From the NCBI GenBank assembly GCA_037178675.1, contig JAYMGJ010000385.1:1-64000 (forward strand): DNA of 64,000 nt, read 5' to 3'. Each line of letters begins with the position of its first letter. Positions within the stretch are counted from its first letter, which is position 1. Below the pieces are notes generated by a model that saw only the letters and a program-made list of their open reading frames with translations, was not told where the DNA came from and searched no databases. This document shows positions 11,723 to 24,000 of this stretch, piece by piece. The translations under genes were made by a program, and so were the position numbers. Source of the stretch: Scleroderma bovista. Taxonomy: Eukaryota; Basidiomycota; Agaricomycetes; Boletales; Sclerodermataceae.

Positions 11723-12938
11723 TGTCAAGACCGGTTCTCCTCGACGATCTTACTAGGAGGTCCAGAGGTGCAGGGAACTAATGAGGAGGTAAGTCCAGAC
11801 ACTAGTAGGTGCTAGTTAGTGCGGAGAGTCAAGTCCAGGTCAAACGAACGAAGTCCAGGCACTAGAGAAGCACAGGGAGTAAGTCCGGGTTTTTGCGGAG
11901 TAAGTCCGGACCGCGGGAAAGTGGTCCGGAGTTGAGCGCAGCTTGTCCGGAGCGAAGGACATCCCAGAGGTGGGATAAGTCCTGAGAGGTCTAGCGTCGA
12001 GTCTGGGACAGAGGTGGCTTTTGCCCTCGTGCAAGTAGGAGACTTGCTAGGATCGGACATAGGACCAAGGGGACGAGATAGGACAGAGGTCGGAGTTGGC
12101 CGGAGTTCAGGAGTTCAGATGAACAGATGGATTAGGAGAGCATAATGGGTAGTACAGAGTGGGGAGTATCTTAGTCGAGATTTGATCTAAGGATCTACTA
12201 GGCTGGAGTATGGTAGTTTATATAGTAAAGAGACTAGAGGTGAGTATATACGGTGACAAGTAAACACCCTAGTCGGGACAAGGGATGGAGCAGAAGCAGA
12301 CAGGAAAATAAACCAGGGACAGGAAAACAAACCAGGGACAGGAAAATAAACTGGAGCGGAAGCAGACACGGGGAACTAGAGTTACAGGGACGACGGAGGA
12401 AAAGCAGGGACAAGGGAACTAGGTCGGAAGAGGACAGGTAAGGGTCAGAGGTGGACTTAACTAATGTTAAGTCCGGAGCGATGTCCAGGACCGGAGGAAG
12501 CGGGACCGGAGGAAGTGCACGACCGGAGGAAGTGCAAGAGCGGAGGGAGTGCACAGGTGAAGGAAGGGCGGAGTAGCCGGAGGAAGGTCCAGAGTTGGAC
12601 ATGGAAATGTCCTAAGCCTTTGGTGGACCTGACAGAGGAAGTGGAGCAGGAGCAGGAGCAGAACTGAGCTGGAGTTGGATGTACCAGCCGGAGTTGGGCT
12701 ACGTCGCAGACAAGGCTAAGGGAGTGGCCGGACTGAAACCGGAGTAGCGACTAGTGGTAGGTACAGGTCCGACATGGAGGAGTTAGACCGTGGATCTGTC
12801 TAGAGGAAGACAGGGGTTAGTCCTGAGGTGGAGATGGACGTAGTGACCGGAGTTGAGCTGGAGTGCAGCTATGGGGCTGGAGATGGCCGGACTAGATCCG
12901 GAGTTGCGTCTATGCCTAAGGAGAGGTCAGGCGGGCCA
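11723..12938. repeat. gypsy-LTR-related fragment inside long LTR copy B
   Basis: It begins TGTCAAGACCGG and shares GAGTATATACGGTGACAAG and GTCCGGAGTTG-type words with the reverse complement of the gypsy LTRs at 5505-8494 and 44756-45354, but is otherwise diverged and longer. It is rich in GTCCGG/CCGGAG. No target duplication is visible, and the flanking copy B sequence is deleted, so it is a rearranged or related LTR rather than a clean insertion. Confidence 0.6.
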
Positions 12939-13479
12939 TGAAAGCATGGGATGAGTAGATCGAAGCTAAATGAGCATATGCGATGACATAATGCATATGA
13001 ATCATAGGGGCATGAGTCATGAATTGATAAGCAGCATGATAAGCATGATTTGAAGGATGATTGGTAAGTGATTGGTAAGGGGAGTAATGGGGATTAGTAA
13101 TGCCAAGAGGGGATGAATAATGCACAGCAGAGTGAGTCAGAGTGAGCCAGAGTGACTCTGTGTGACTCAGACAGAAGGGAAGCACAACCTGTGATTGATT
13201 GAACTTTAGATCTGGAGATGAGCTTCTGAAGCAGTGCCACTGATTGGAGTGGCTGGGGGATAATAAAAGAATTGATCCGACCAGCAGAGCAGTGTCAGGG
13301 GGCCTGGAATGACAAGTAGAGTCACAGCTGGTCACAGAGTGTCACAAATCCCTTGGATTGAGCTTCTGTAGAGCAAAAATGCGAAATTTGGTGCTCCCGA
13401 AGTGCAGTCTTCCCTTGAGCAGTAAGGGGAAGGTTCTGTACTCTATTAGGGCTCCTAAGAAGGGTTCTAGAGCACTGTT

Positions 13480-13977
13480 TCATTCATGTTTGTTGCGGGA
13501 TAGCAGGGAAGTGAAACGTGAATAGCGGATTTGATGTGTCCATGGAAGCGAGATGAATGATAGAGGGAGATGGATGTGACAGGACTCTGGGATGAAAGGA
13601 CCATATGCAGAGGACTCAGGAGACACAGAGACGACCAGGTATGAATTTTCAAGTCTAACGATAGACTTGAGACGACCAAAGTACGTGCGCGACGCAGGAC
13701 TGACGAGGAGAATGTGCTGACCGAGAACGAGAGGGACTGGGGGAGCAGGCTGGGAAGATATGTACCAGACAGTACACAGGAGCTCAGGGAGAGGCTGTCC
13801 CAAGAGCAGGACGTAGTTGAGGTCTGCTGCAATAGCGGAGAAACATTCCAGAGAAAATGTGGACTCCATAGTGAGTGATGAAGTGGGTGTCTGGATTGCG
13901 GGTGGAATATCTCCGTGGGAAATGAATGGATTTACGTCGGAACTTGACAGGCAGATAGACCACGCTCTAGGCTCCAT
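13480..13977 (-). CDS. ORF carried inside the long LTR (copy B form, 165 aa)
   Basis: This is the longest form of the LTR-encoded frame. It begins 'MEPRAWSICLSSSDVNPF', passes through the 'SLECFSAIAADLNYVLLLG' core and ends '...SLLSRNKHE'. The corresponding frame in copy A is cut by one nonsense change and in copy C by a deletion. The family is unknown; the product has a hydrophobic centre but no clear signal peptide. It may be only a by-product of LTR composition. Confidence 0.35.
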   Translation of the reverse strand: MEPRAWSICLSSSDVNPFISHGDIPPAIQTPTSSLTMESTFSLECFSAIAADLNYVLLLGQPLPELLCTVWYISSQPAPPVPLVLGQHILLVSPASRTYFGRLKSIVRLENSYLVVSVSPESSAYGPFIPESCHIHLPLSFISLPWTHQIRYSRFTSLLSRNKHE

Positions 13978-15311
13978 GATGGTATAGTCACATGATTGAT
14001 AGCTTCAAAAATGGCAGAGCTATTCAAAATATCGGAATGCCGGCACTGGGCACCTAAATTTGACATTTGGGCGCTAAAAATGATTCTTCCTTTTCTCCTT
14101 CGTTTCTCTATCGTTTGTTCTGCTTCTTTGGTTGTTCTGGTATGGGAGTTGGACTGCAGTAGGTTGCATTCTTCTCTCATACTGAAATGATCATCAATCC
14201 TTGGATTCTTCTGCTTCTTGGCGGTTCTTGTGCGAGGGATGACTGCCAGACGATGGCATTCATCTCTTGCTCCAGGATAGTCATTCTTGTGTGATAGATG
14301 GCTATGACAAGCTTGTATTCATTCTTCGCATAAGGATAGTCTTGACTTTGCGTGATATGGATAGCGAGGGCTGTCTGTATCCCTCAAGTGGGGACAATCT
14401 TTCAACAGATCTTGGGTGCGCGTTCTTCGCATTAGTTTCATCGGCTAACTTTCTCCATGTCCACAGTACCAAACACGTTTGGTGCATGACACCGGTCAAC
14501 AGCTGGAAGGATTGGAAAGTTGGGTGGGGGGTGTTGAAGGTCAAACATCTTGTTGGAACCATGACTGGTGGGGTTCTGTTCCTCCTTGCTGTCGACAATT
14601 GGAGCAGACTTGACACGTGTGCAAGGGTGACGGGACTGGCTACGTCCCTGGGTCTGCCCATGCCCATGACCGTGGTGACTTGCTCTTACTTCCTCACCCC
14701 CTGCTGCCTGCAACAAGCTAACCTCATCATTACTCACCTCATCATCCCTTCCCTTCCCCTTATCCACCGGCTCTGTCACTTCCTCCTCTCCGTCCATCTG
14801 GGTGTCTTCCATTGCTGCTGGAAGCACTCCACCGTCCTGAGAAGGCTGACCACGGTGGGACCACGGATGGTCAGCGACCTTCTCCAGAGGGCACTGTAAA
14901 AGTTCCGGCCACTTTGGCCACTCAGTAATTCCCTCATTTGGATCCTCAAGGTATCAGTCGAGGGCCATGAGCATAGTCAGAATGCTCAAACCACGGGGTA
15001 CGTCTCCCACTACTGCTCTAATGCGGTTCTGGCAGGCATCAGCTAAGGTAGACCGGTATAAAATGACAACTTACCAACTGATTCCATACATCCTGCTGCA
15101 CCTGCATCCACAAGGCCATATCTTTCGTTTTCTTAATTGTTGCGACTGTGGTGATAATGATGGATGTGGCATCTGTGATGATTTTGGCTGGCATCATAGG
15201 AGTATCAAATAGACCAGAAATGTCAGATGTGGAGGCTACTTGGGTAGTGAAAGTCTGAGGAGACATGGCAGAATGAAACAGAGGGTGATTGGAGGTGGCA
15301 AGCAAGGACAT

Positions 15312-16101
15312 GGTGTGGAATCCTCCTGGTGATGGTGAATATTTATTATGGTTACATCATCAAGGGTCTAGTACGGCCGTGGTGTCAAACCAGACAGTGG
15401 TACATCACACTGTGTGGTAATGACGGCCATGTCAGCATTGTTAGTCTAGAATGTACCAGAAGCCTGTCACATGTCTGGAAATCAATATGTCCAATGATTG
15501 TACATTATTCCTCCGCAGTATTGTACTGAATAAACCTGATAGAAAAGAGTGAGGCTCATGAATATATAAATTTGATTAAAACACTTGCGCTTCCATTTAC
15601 CACGGGTAAATGACATATACTTAAGACTATTGAAATTACAATGACAAATTGTGGAACTCCACCAAGAGTGAATGCCCAAATCCCATCAACAATGTGAAGT
15701 TACACATGTCCAACCTGAGTCCACTGCACCGGTCACACCTGTGGCTCATGTGGTAAATAGTAGAATTTGACTGCCAGGGCCACCAAATTATGAATAAGTA
15801 AAATCCTCAAATACGTACAATTATACATATAATACACCCAGCTATCTGCCTGGACGATAACATTTTGGGATATTGCCCTTGATATTATACACAATTATTG
15901 CAGATGATGCCCTGTTACACCCTAAATATGGGATAGTGGATGCATTGTAAATACATTCCAGGCTAGATTCCACCAATGACATCACACAGCTCATTGTGCC
16001 TGCAGGAAATGTCTTATATAAGCCAGTCTATTCAATATATATTTAATCCGGACCTGTCCATCATTGCAATACCTCTTCCCTTGTTCCATCTATAATAAAC
16101 C
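15312..16101. promoter_or_regulatory. intergenic region between divergent cargo genes
   Basis: It separates the minus-strand cysteine-cluster gene (ATG at 15311) from the plus-strand gene starting at 16102, so it should hold both promoters. A TATATAAG box at about 16014-16021 lies about 85 bp before the 16102 start, with a CT-rich stretch near 16070. No other motif is clear. Confidence 0.45.
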
Positions 16102-17512
16102 ATGAGCGGGCAAAGGAATGTGAGATTCATAGATGATGGTGCAGCACACTCAGGTAAGTCTGTAGTCTGCTCAAACCAACTGGCAAAATTATTTCCATCA
16201 GCTTTATTCGGTAGTCCAGGATGGATACCACTGAACAGAAATGTTCCATGAAGTTGGTATCTCTCTGTTGATGTTTGGCACTGCTAATCTGAGTGTGGCA
16301 GCGAGTAATAATAGCACTGAAGGGTCTCCACCGTGGATTCAAGCAACCATGGCTGCCACAATGGTAGTGGACACACAAATTTCCACTAGTCCTTCTCCAA
16401 GGTCTCAGAGGCATTCAGGTATGTATTTATTCTTTTGTCTTTTCCATAATGCATGTCATGTTTGCAGGTAGTGATATTAGCACAAGCTGGTCTCCAACAC
16501 ATCCCCGCCCTTCCATAACTGCGGCTGCGACCAAGTCTCCAGGTATGTATTCCGTTTATTGGCTTTATCACACCTCATAATATCTTTTCAGCAAGTATGA
16601 GTAGCACAGGTTGGTCTCCACCACAACTCTGGCCATGTATGATCCAGGGTGCCTCAAAGTTGGCGCACAGCACCAGTCCAACCCATACACACACCCACAG
16701 TATCACGCCTAACACTATATTACGAGACGTATCGACACCTCTATTGGTACCCAAAAGTCCCTCTGAATGCTCCATCAATATGGACACGTCCAATGACAGT
16801 GGTAGATGGAGTCCACCTCCACAAAAACCCCGAGAAATATTCCGCCCCATATCAACACCCCCTCTCGCCTCTCACACCATCATCCATGTCAGTGTTGCCA
16901 CACCCTGAATCAACTATCGATAGCGATACTGACAGGGAAGGAATTTCACGGAAGGACCTATGGCCAAGGGCTATCAGCACCAGTCCGACAACCCATAGTA
17001 GAGTGCTGGAGAAAGGAAAGGCGCAGGAAACCGAATCAGATGGGGTGACCTGTCCAAATGTTGCAGAGGGTATGTTTGCCTTTGGATTGAATACGGTAAA
17101 CTCACAGGTTCATAGAGGAATGGTGGCATTTGGTCTACAGTATGGCCAGGATGGATGTCTACAATGGAAGGTTCAATGGGCTGCAGCATGAATGTGAGTT
17201 ATTGTTGGATAATATTATATTGATACTTACGATGAAATAGTAACAACAGCCCGCAAAATAGCTGCCCGATTTCACCCGAAGGAAGGAAGAGTTACCAAAC
17301 TGGACAACCTCTATGACAAACCAATGGTCGCGATGTACAAACAATATGCGGACAGGTTGGTGGAAGAGACACAGGAATGGAGAAGGCTTGTTAATAGACG
17401 GGCACAGTATGCAGAAATGAGAGAGAGGCTTCAGAGGATTGATGGAGGTGACAGATCAGACTCTGACAGTGGGATGTATGATTTGGAGGACTTAGATCCT
17501 ACAATGTTGTAA
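16102..17512 (+). CDS. multi-exon KDZ cargo gene with repeated WSP-motif mini-exons, unknown function
   Basis: The start is chosen at 'MSGQRNVRFIDDGAAHS', preceded by a TATATAAG box. The first exon is followed by GTAAGT. Small exons then carry related Ser/Pro/Thr-rich text: 'SDISTSWSPTHPRPS' and 'SMSSTGWSPPQLWP', separated by introns starting GTATGT and ending TTTGCAG or TTTTCAG. A longer exon follows with 'RWSPPPQKPREIF'. The last exon starts after an intron near 17193-17238 and is charged and probably helical: 'MYKQYADRLVEETQEWRRL', ending 'DSGMYDLEDLDPTML'. No catalytic motif is visible. The disordered N-terminus and coiled C-terminus suggest a scaffold or DNA-associated accessory protein of the element; the function is unknown. 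Exon limits in the middle are approximate. Confidence 0.55.
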
Positions 17513-17584
17513 TTACATTCCCTTGAATATGTGCACTTGCAACCAATAATCTCTCTCTTGGCTATGTACATACATGTATGATAA

Positions 17585-20580
17585 TTATTTTCTGTATCTC
17601 TTTGGAATGCGGTCATCCAGATAATCCTCCAGCTGCAGTGGAAGCCTCTTATTCCGGGTGGATTGACGCTGTGCAGGCATGGGGGTAGGTGGGTCCAGAA
17701 CCATGGGCACAATGTTGTCTGCATTTGCAGGGTCCAGTACAGAATGACCAGGAGGTGCCTCGTCACCGGGAATGGAGGAAGGGCCCGCAGTTTCTGCCTG
17801 CACTTCAGAAGTACTCTTTCTGGGCTCTGGTAATTCTTCTTTTAAATATATCATATATATAAGATGCACAAATGAATTTACCTGCCATCTTGGCCCCTGG
17901 CTGAGCCACATGGGGCTTGTCAGTTGATGTTTTGGAAGGACCCTTACACACTGTTTTAGCTGTCTTCTCTGGATATATATTAGATGGGATGTGTGCATGT
18001 ATGGGAATACTGGTACCTTTCGTCTTGGCCACCATCTTAGCTGCGGTGACCGATGCAGCTGCAGTGTCTGTCCTATTCACAGCAGTGCTTTCTCCCGGGA
18101 GTGCACCTTGCTTGCCTGAATTCATATAATATATAAAACCCATTGACAGTGTAATGGCACCAAATAGTCTTACCTCTTGTCTTGGCCGCAGGTTTAGCTG
18201 CTCCATGGCCAGCCACAGGAACAGAAGGCACCGAGATTTCCTGCTGAATTGTAGCAGTAGTCCCACCCATTTCTGCGGGTTGTTTGTCTTCCAATATATA
18301 AAAGATTTACATATTAATAAATGTGTGACCACATAGGAATGGATGAACCTTTGGTCTTCACCCATGGCTTTGGTTTGGCACCAACCATGGGATGATTTAC
18401 CATTGTATCTGTGGGTGCATGATGCATATGGTCTGGTTTTTTTTGTCAATCTTCACCATCATATAATATATTTCTCACCTTTTTGTTTCACCGGTTCGAC
18501 ATCCCTATGTTGATCGGATCCAGCAGGCATAAAATATGCCTTGTTGGGTGGGCCAACCTTGATATTGTGACCACCTCTGGTACCATTGTCCCTTTCATCC
18601 AAGGTGGAGTCTTGGCATGTTTGTTAGAGTATCTTCCTAGGGTAGTACACCTTCCCACTTACTGTCTGCAGTTTTGTCACGAGGTTTTCCCTTTGAGTGT
18701 CTTTTACCACCCATGCGTTGTGGCTCAGCACCTCCTGAAATACATCAACAATATTATGACACATGAAGGGACATCCTTACCATGAATATTTGCGCCGCTG
18801 TGTAGGTCCTTTGACCGGCCTCCAGCCCCAGAGGGACCTGCGGGCCCCATGTGCCGCAGCATTACCTCTTCATCCACTTGTATGTCATCATCTTTGTTGA
18901 TGGCAGGTTCTGACAATGCCTCAGTAGTTGCACATTTGATATAATTGTATTTACCTTTCCTGCAAACCTTGACTGGCACTTTTTGGCCAGAGTGTTCCGC
19001 TGCAGAGCTGCGGGCCCTCTGCTGCCACAGAAATTCATCTTCATCCTCATCCTCATCATCATCCTCCTCATCATCATCCTCCTCCTCATCATCCTCATCA
19101 GCCGAAGGTTCTAATCATGCCTTAGTAATTTCCCATTTAATAACATTATCCTTACCTTTCCTGTGTCCTTTGACACACCTCTTTGCAGAACTGCTGTGGG
19201 ATTGGGCAACCGCAGATTGCACTGACCCATCAGACTCCAGCCATCTCTTGAACCTGAAGGTATCAGTTGGATCAGTCACCTGCCTGTCTCGCCACCACTC
19301 CAATATGGTGGTGGCCTCCTCATTGGTAAGCCTAGAGGGTTCCTTGAATGCCACATTGGTTGGCCAATACCACCCAGAGATATATATGCCGCGGTCTACT
19401 GCGATGGCAGCCCAGGGAACAGTGACATTTCTGCGGTCACAAGCCTTTCCTGTGTGACACCATTAGTCTTTAATTTCCAGATCTTATTTACATTACCATA
19501 ATGAAAAGCAATGAATGCCCGCATGACATCCTTCTTGTCTTGTGCATTCATATTGAGAATGACAGGGATGGACGGCGTCCCGTCCTCATTGGAGGGGAGG
19601 TTAATCCGTGTGCGATGTTTACCTTGTGGGGCTTTCTTCTTGGCACCTGGTCCTGGTCCTGGTCCTCGGAAGGTTCACCGGCATCTTCCTGCACCCCAAA
19701 CACCTCATGGGCATATCGCTCCCATTTGCTCTCTACCCTATCCCACCCCTCAAACATCTTTCCATCACCTATTTCATCGTTGAAGTTGTGCCTACTGGTG
19801 TTAGTAAAAGTATTGACCCCCAATGACCACACCTACAGGCCATACATAATATCCCCCGCAGCATCTTTCCAAGCTGCCATCACCACCACTCTTGCACCAC
19901 ATTGCTTCCACATTTCCTTTGAAAACTCCAGTGCAAACTTCCAGCCTTTTGCTTCTGTGGTTCTAACCACACCTGAGTGAAATTCGGGAATGGAATAATA
20001 CACTCACTTTGCTTGAATCTCTGCAGGGGGGTGGCTGTTGTTCCATTCCTTCACCGTCCCAGCTGCTTGCTCCATCTGCTTTGGGCTCATTTTCTTGATC
20101 ACCTTCCCCACTGCCTGTTGATAAAATTTAATATACCTGTTGGATCCTGGTGCATGCCCAGCTCTTTTCAGTAGAGAATCTATTTTCTCCTTCTGTTGGT
20201 GTGCTACCACCATGCAGGTATTCCATCTCTGGCCATACTTGACAAGTTGCTTTTTCTTCCAGGTACGACTGTGGTTATAGAGCCACATTTGAATTGCCTA
20301 TGAAGACACAATATGATAACACCTCTAAATCAGGGGAAGCACTCACCTTCTTCTTGACCACCCATTGGTTACTCTTGAGGGTCCTGTTGGCCTCCAGCCC
20401 TTGAACAGTGTGCGCAATGTCCTTGAAAATAGACTTCCTCTTTGTCGCATCAGCACCCATCCACTGTTCCAATTTCCCCTGGATAATTGCAACCTCATCT
20501 TTTCAGAGGGGGGTCTTGCCTTGGCCTGAGCCATCAGAGTGCCCACCACTGTTGCTGCTGCTGTATTCAAAATCAGACAT
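17585..20580 (-). pseudogene. HMG-like KDZ-associated gene, multi-exon
   Basis: The ATG is at 20580. Exon 1 (20580-20347) encodes 'MSDFEYSSSNSGGHSDGSG' and has one in-frame TGA before 'KDEVAIIQGKLEQWMG'. After a 49-nt intron, exon 2 encodes 'AIQMWLYNHSRTWKKK', '...NRYIKFYQQAVGKVI' and 'MSPKQMEQAAGTVKEWN'; this resembles the divergent HMG-type domain described with KDZ elements. Later exons give 'WKFALEFSKEMWKQCGARV', 'AYRGIYISGWYWP'-like text and 'TDTFRFKRWLESDGSVQ'. An acidic Asp/Glu run lies at about 19014-19098, followed by Lys/Pro/Ala-rich low-complexity exons and a C-terminal 'QSTRNKRLPLQLEDYLDD'. A chromatin- or DNA-binding accessory role is likely from the family. The TGA suggests inactivation. 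Divergent promoter region shared with the transposase. Confidence 0.65.
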
Positions 20581-21007
20581 GACTGAGGTGGAACCTTTTC
20601 TGCAATTCCTAAGTTCTGGTGCGCATACCGGGTTGTTGATCAAAGGTCCTGCAGTCACCTCCTTCCCATGTCACAGGGACCCTTGATCCTCCCTTCCCAT
20701 TTATGTGCAAATACAGCATGGCACCCGAGGCCTATTTGGAAAGGTTCTGGGAATATTTGCAAATGTTATACCATACATGGAAAGGTCCATTTCTTCAGGG
20801 TCCATTTTCATGACCCTTATTCACCTATCTCAAGATCTCATTCCATATTTGGAAAGGTTTCATTTGTACCTGAAGATTGTCCTGAACTAGATTGGGAACC
20901 GAGGATGCCAATGCAATCATTGAAGTTGTCCAAGTTCAAGGCATTGCAATGAGGCATTTTGAGGTCAAAAGCAATCCTTTCTGTGAGCTTTTCATCCAGA
21001 GAACATC

Positions 21008-24000
21008 ATGGGGAAGTCCAAGGTAGTTAAAGCTGGACCCTCTACACCTGTAATGCAGGTGACATGGAGGACAGTAAGATCAGGCAGATGATCCAAGGAT
21101 AAGATGGTCAAGGCTCCACCCCGAAAGAAGGCATGCATTGAAAGAGCTGATGACAATCAATCCCCAACTCAGGCTGGTTCATCTGCATTAGAGCACACCA
21201 ATTTCTTTCCTGATGAGCCTGTAGAGGCATATGCTGCAATAGATGACCCACCTCTGCAAGCATGTAGATTGCCAAGGAACCAGGTCAGATTGCTCTGCAT
21301 CCCCCTTTAATTTAAGAGTTTATTTCATCCGATCATAGGATCACTATCTTCAAGACTGGCTCCTCTTCAAGGCCAGATATTTGTCGGTGCTCCTGGAAAT
21401 GGAGTCACCCACAGAATCAAAGATCTGCATGTGCTGTGGAAAGGATGCGAGATTTAGGTGCACAGAGTGTGCTCATAGACCAATGTTCTGCAGTAACTGT
21501 TGCTTGGATGCACACCAGCAGAGTCCCTTCCATCGGATTCAGAGATGGACTGGAACCTTCTTTGAGGACTTCTCTCTTTGCCTGGTGTGTCATTTCTTTC
21601 ACCATATCGACATGATAATTAATAGAGTAGATTGGTTTTGTCATGCACTTGGGCCACGGTGGAAAACCTTGTCCCAGAGGGGGATATGGCTGCGGGAATA
21701 TTGCAAGCGATGATGAAGAGGCTTGGGAAGATATGGAGGATGATGGGCGACCGCCTCATCTGACTAGACCACGGGACAGAGGTTGTCTAACCTTGGTGCA
21801 CACAAGTGGAGTGCACTTTTGTGATATTCGGTACTGCAGCTGCAGTGGTTCCGAGGATTCACATCTACAGCTCATGATGGCCGGCCTTTTCCCTGCAACA
21901 ACCAAGAGTCCCAGGTCTGCATTTAGCTTCCAAGTGCTGGATGATTTTATTCGGGATAATGTGGAATGTGGAACGACCACAATGAACTACTATAGTAAGC
22001 TGCAGAGAGTGACATCCAATGCATTCCCGCATTCTGTGCCGGTGAGTAAAGTAGCCCATTCATTACCGTGGTACTGATGTAGTCATGACAGAATAGGTAC
22101 AAGGAGCTTTTGAGAGTGTCCAGGGCATGGAGACTTCTGAAACTTCTCAAGTGGCAGGGATTTCATGCAGGGTCATCAGACCCTGGGCCAGGGGAGCTGG
22201 TCCTCTTTTGCCCAGCATGTCCTCAACCCGGGGTCAATATTCCACCCGTGGGAGAGGTGGATCTAGCACAGTGAGTTATGATCTTGTACCCTTGACAAAT
22301 CCTACTGATAATGGTAGCTGGAAATATGCTCGCATAATTGCAATGGATGGAAATTTCAAAGCCGAGCATATATTGCTCAAATCAGCTCCTAATGAGGTCT
22401 GGTTGATGGATGGGAAGGGATTCATGGTAACATCAGGGGCTTATAGAACATATTTAGCAGGGAGTGTGAATCAAATAGAGGTAGGTCATCCATCCATTGA
22501 GCTGTGGTTATTTACCTACCTGTGGTGGCTGTCGATGCCACAGTCAGAAATCAGACTGCAGCAATCACCGGGCAGTCAACCAGGCAAATTCCAACAGAAG
22601 TCAGTTGGCTTCAACCGGAATTGGTGGGTGTGCCTGTGCAAGACATGGCTGCTTTATTCCCCATGCCATGGTGGATTTTCAAAAGGGAGAGCAGTATGTC
22701 CGCGGTATATAATGACATATTCACGTTGACTGGTGACTAGGCAAATCAACATGGACTATGCCCTGGTGCACGCAGTGCGCCATGGAATGGGCCAGGAACA
22801 GCAGGTGGTAAATTTCTATGACATCAATTGTCAATACAGCAAAAATCTGCAAAGGCGGATAGAAGGCAATCAGTTCATTTCTCTTCCACCGGCGTTAAGG
22901 ATCCAACCCGGCATTGGAATCTGGCATGTCCACGGACACAAAAGTGAATGTTTTGTGAGGTATTCCCCCAATTTCATGCCTGGTGTGGGCAATGTGGATG
23001 GGGAAATAATGGAAACTCTGTGGGCTTCTTTAAATATTGTTTCCCCTTCTACATGAGGAATGGCTGCCCCTCATTGGCAAGAAATGCTTGACTTCCAAAT
23101 GAATGACAGTAACTTCTTAAAGATGGTCCACATGTGTGAGTGGTCCTCAAGTGTGCAATATTGAAGCAGTATTCACAATTTCCAGCTTTGTCTTTGAAGA
23201 GGAAACTGACAATTGCAAGACGGAATCTCACATCATCTAGTGATGCCTTTGCAAATTTGGACACAACAGTTCTGGAGGACCTCCATCAAATTTGGAAGGA
23301 CCAGGAGACAAAGGTGCTTCTTGACAGGATGTCAAATCTGAGGGCAATGGATATATTTGAAGTCCAATTGGAAAAAGGTAAGCCTCACAGTGGAAGGTAG
23401 ATAACAGTTTTGACTTTGCGGGGTAAGCCCCAAGCATTAAATCTGTGGAGATGAAGCTCTTAGAAATGCCAACCGCGGGTTCACTGCAGGGATCTGCCAC
23501 ATGGATGGCTAGAGCCCTGAGAGTGGAAGAGGCACAGGTAGTCCTCTCATTGGATGCACGCAAAATTGATGCAAGGGCTACTGAAACCCAAAGGCTCGAC
23601 CTTTCATGCTGACATGACAGGCTACAATCCCAGATCAATAGTTTGGTGCAGACCGCGGCAACATTTCTGGGCCCGGACTGGGACAGCAGACTCAATGGGA
23701 TTCACCGAGCGGACACTGATAGTGATGAAGATGATATATTCATTACTTTGGCTCCAGGGAGTGCTGAGCACGCAGCACTACCACTTCCGTCCTATATAGG
23801 TTTGCCGCAGTGCTGTGAGCTAGGGCTGATCGACCTGGTGGAGCAAGAACTTCAGCTCAGACAAGGTCAGGCCAATGACACTTTACATGAAATACGACTC
23901 GGTCTAGCAGATAAAGCGGTGTTGTTTCAGACAGAGGTCAGACATGGCAGGAACTATGTGGGGACCACCCGTGCATGGAAAAAAGTAGCTGACCTGGATG

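Larger units (their letters stand above)
11139..14491 (-). repeat. long LTR family, copy B (reverse), TSD CCGG, with secondary insertion
   Basis: It is the reverse complement of copy A and runs from TGTGCACCTAAG to GTGCATGACA. CCGG flanks it at 11135-11138 and 14492-14495. Compared with copies A and C, about 0.3 kb around the promoter side is replaced by unrelated LTR-like DNA (11723-12938). Removing copy B restores an open reading frame of the surrounding cysteine-cluster gene, which fixes the insertion point independently. Confidence 0.88.
10023..15311 (-). pseudogene. cysteine-cluster protein gene, KDZ cargo, split by long LTR copy B
   Basis: The gene runs leftwards from ATG 15311. The first exon encodes 'MSLLATSNHPLFHSAMSP...' and an intron follows near 15073. 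The next exon reads 'ADACQNRIRAVVGDVPRG' and then an acidic segment with 'KGKGRDDE'. At 14492 it meets the LTR; with the LTR and one CCGG copy removed the frame continues 'ILPAVDRCNYCACCQLPC' and '...CFQCNKSKHGCS', an eight-Cys cluster. A further intron near 10735-10805 leads to a heptad-like 'QELEMDTLHQLVEGL' and a Pro/Ser-rich tail ending at 10023. In-frame TGA codons occur at 14954-14956 and 10608-10610. The cluster resembles short DNA-binding zinc modules seen in other fungal transposon proteins; a DNA-binding role is inferred. Confidence 0.65.

Noticed and set aside
19014..19098. Simple CTCATC microsatellite without meaning
   Set aside because: On the minus strand it encodes an acidic Asp/Glu run within an exon of the HMG-like gene, in frame with both sides.
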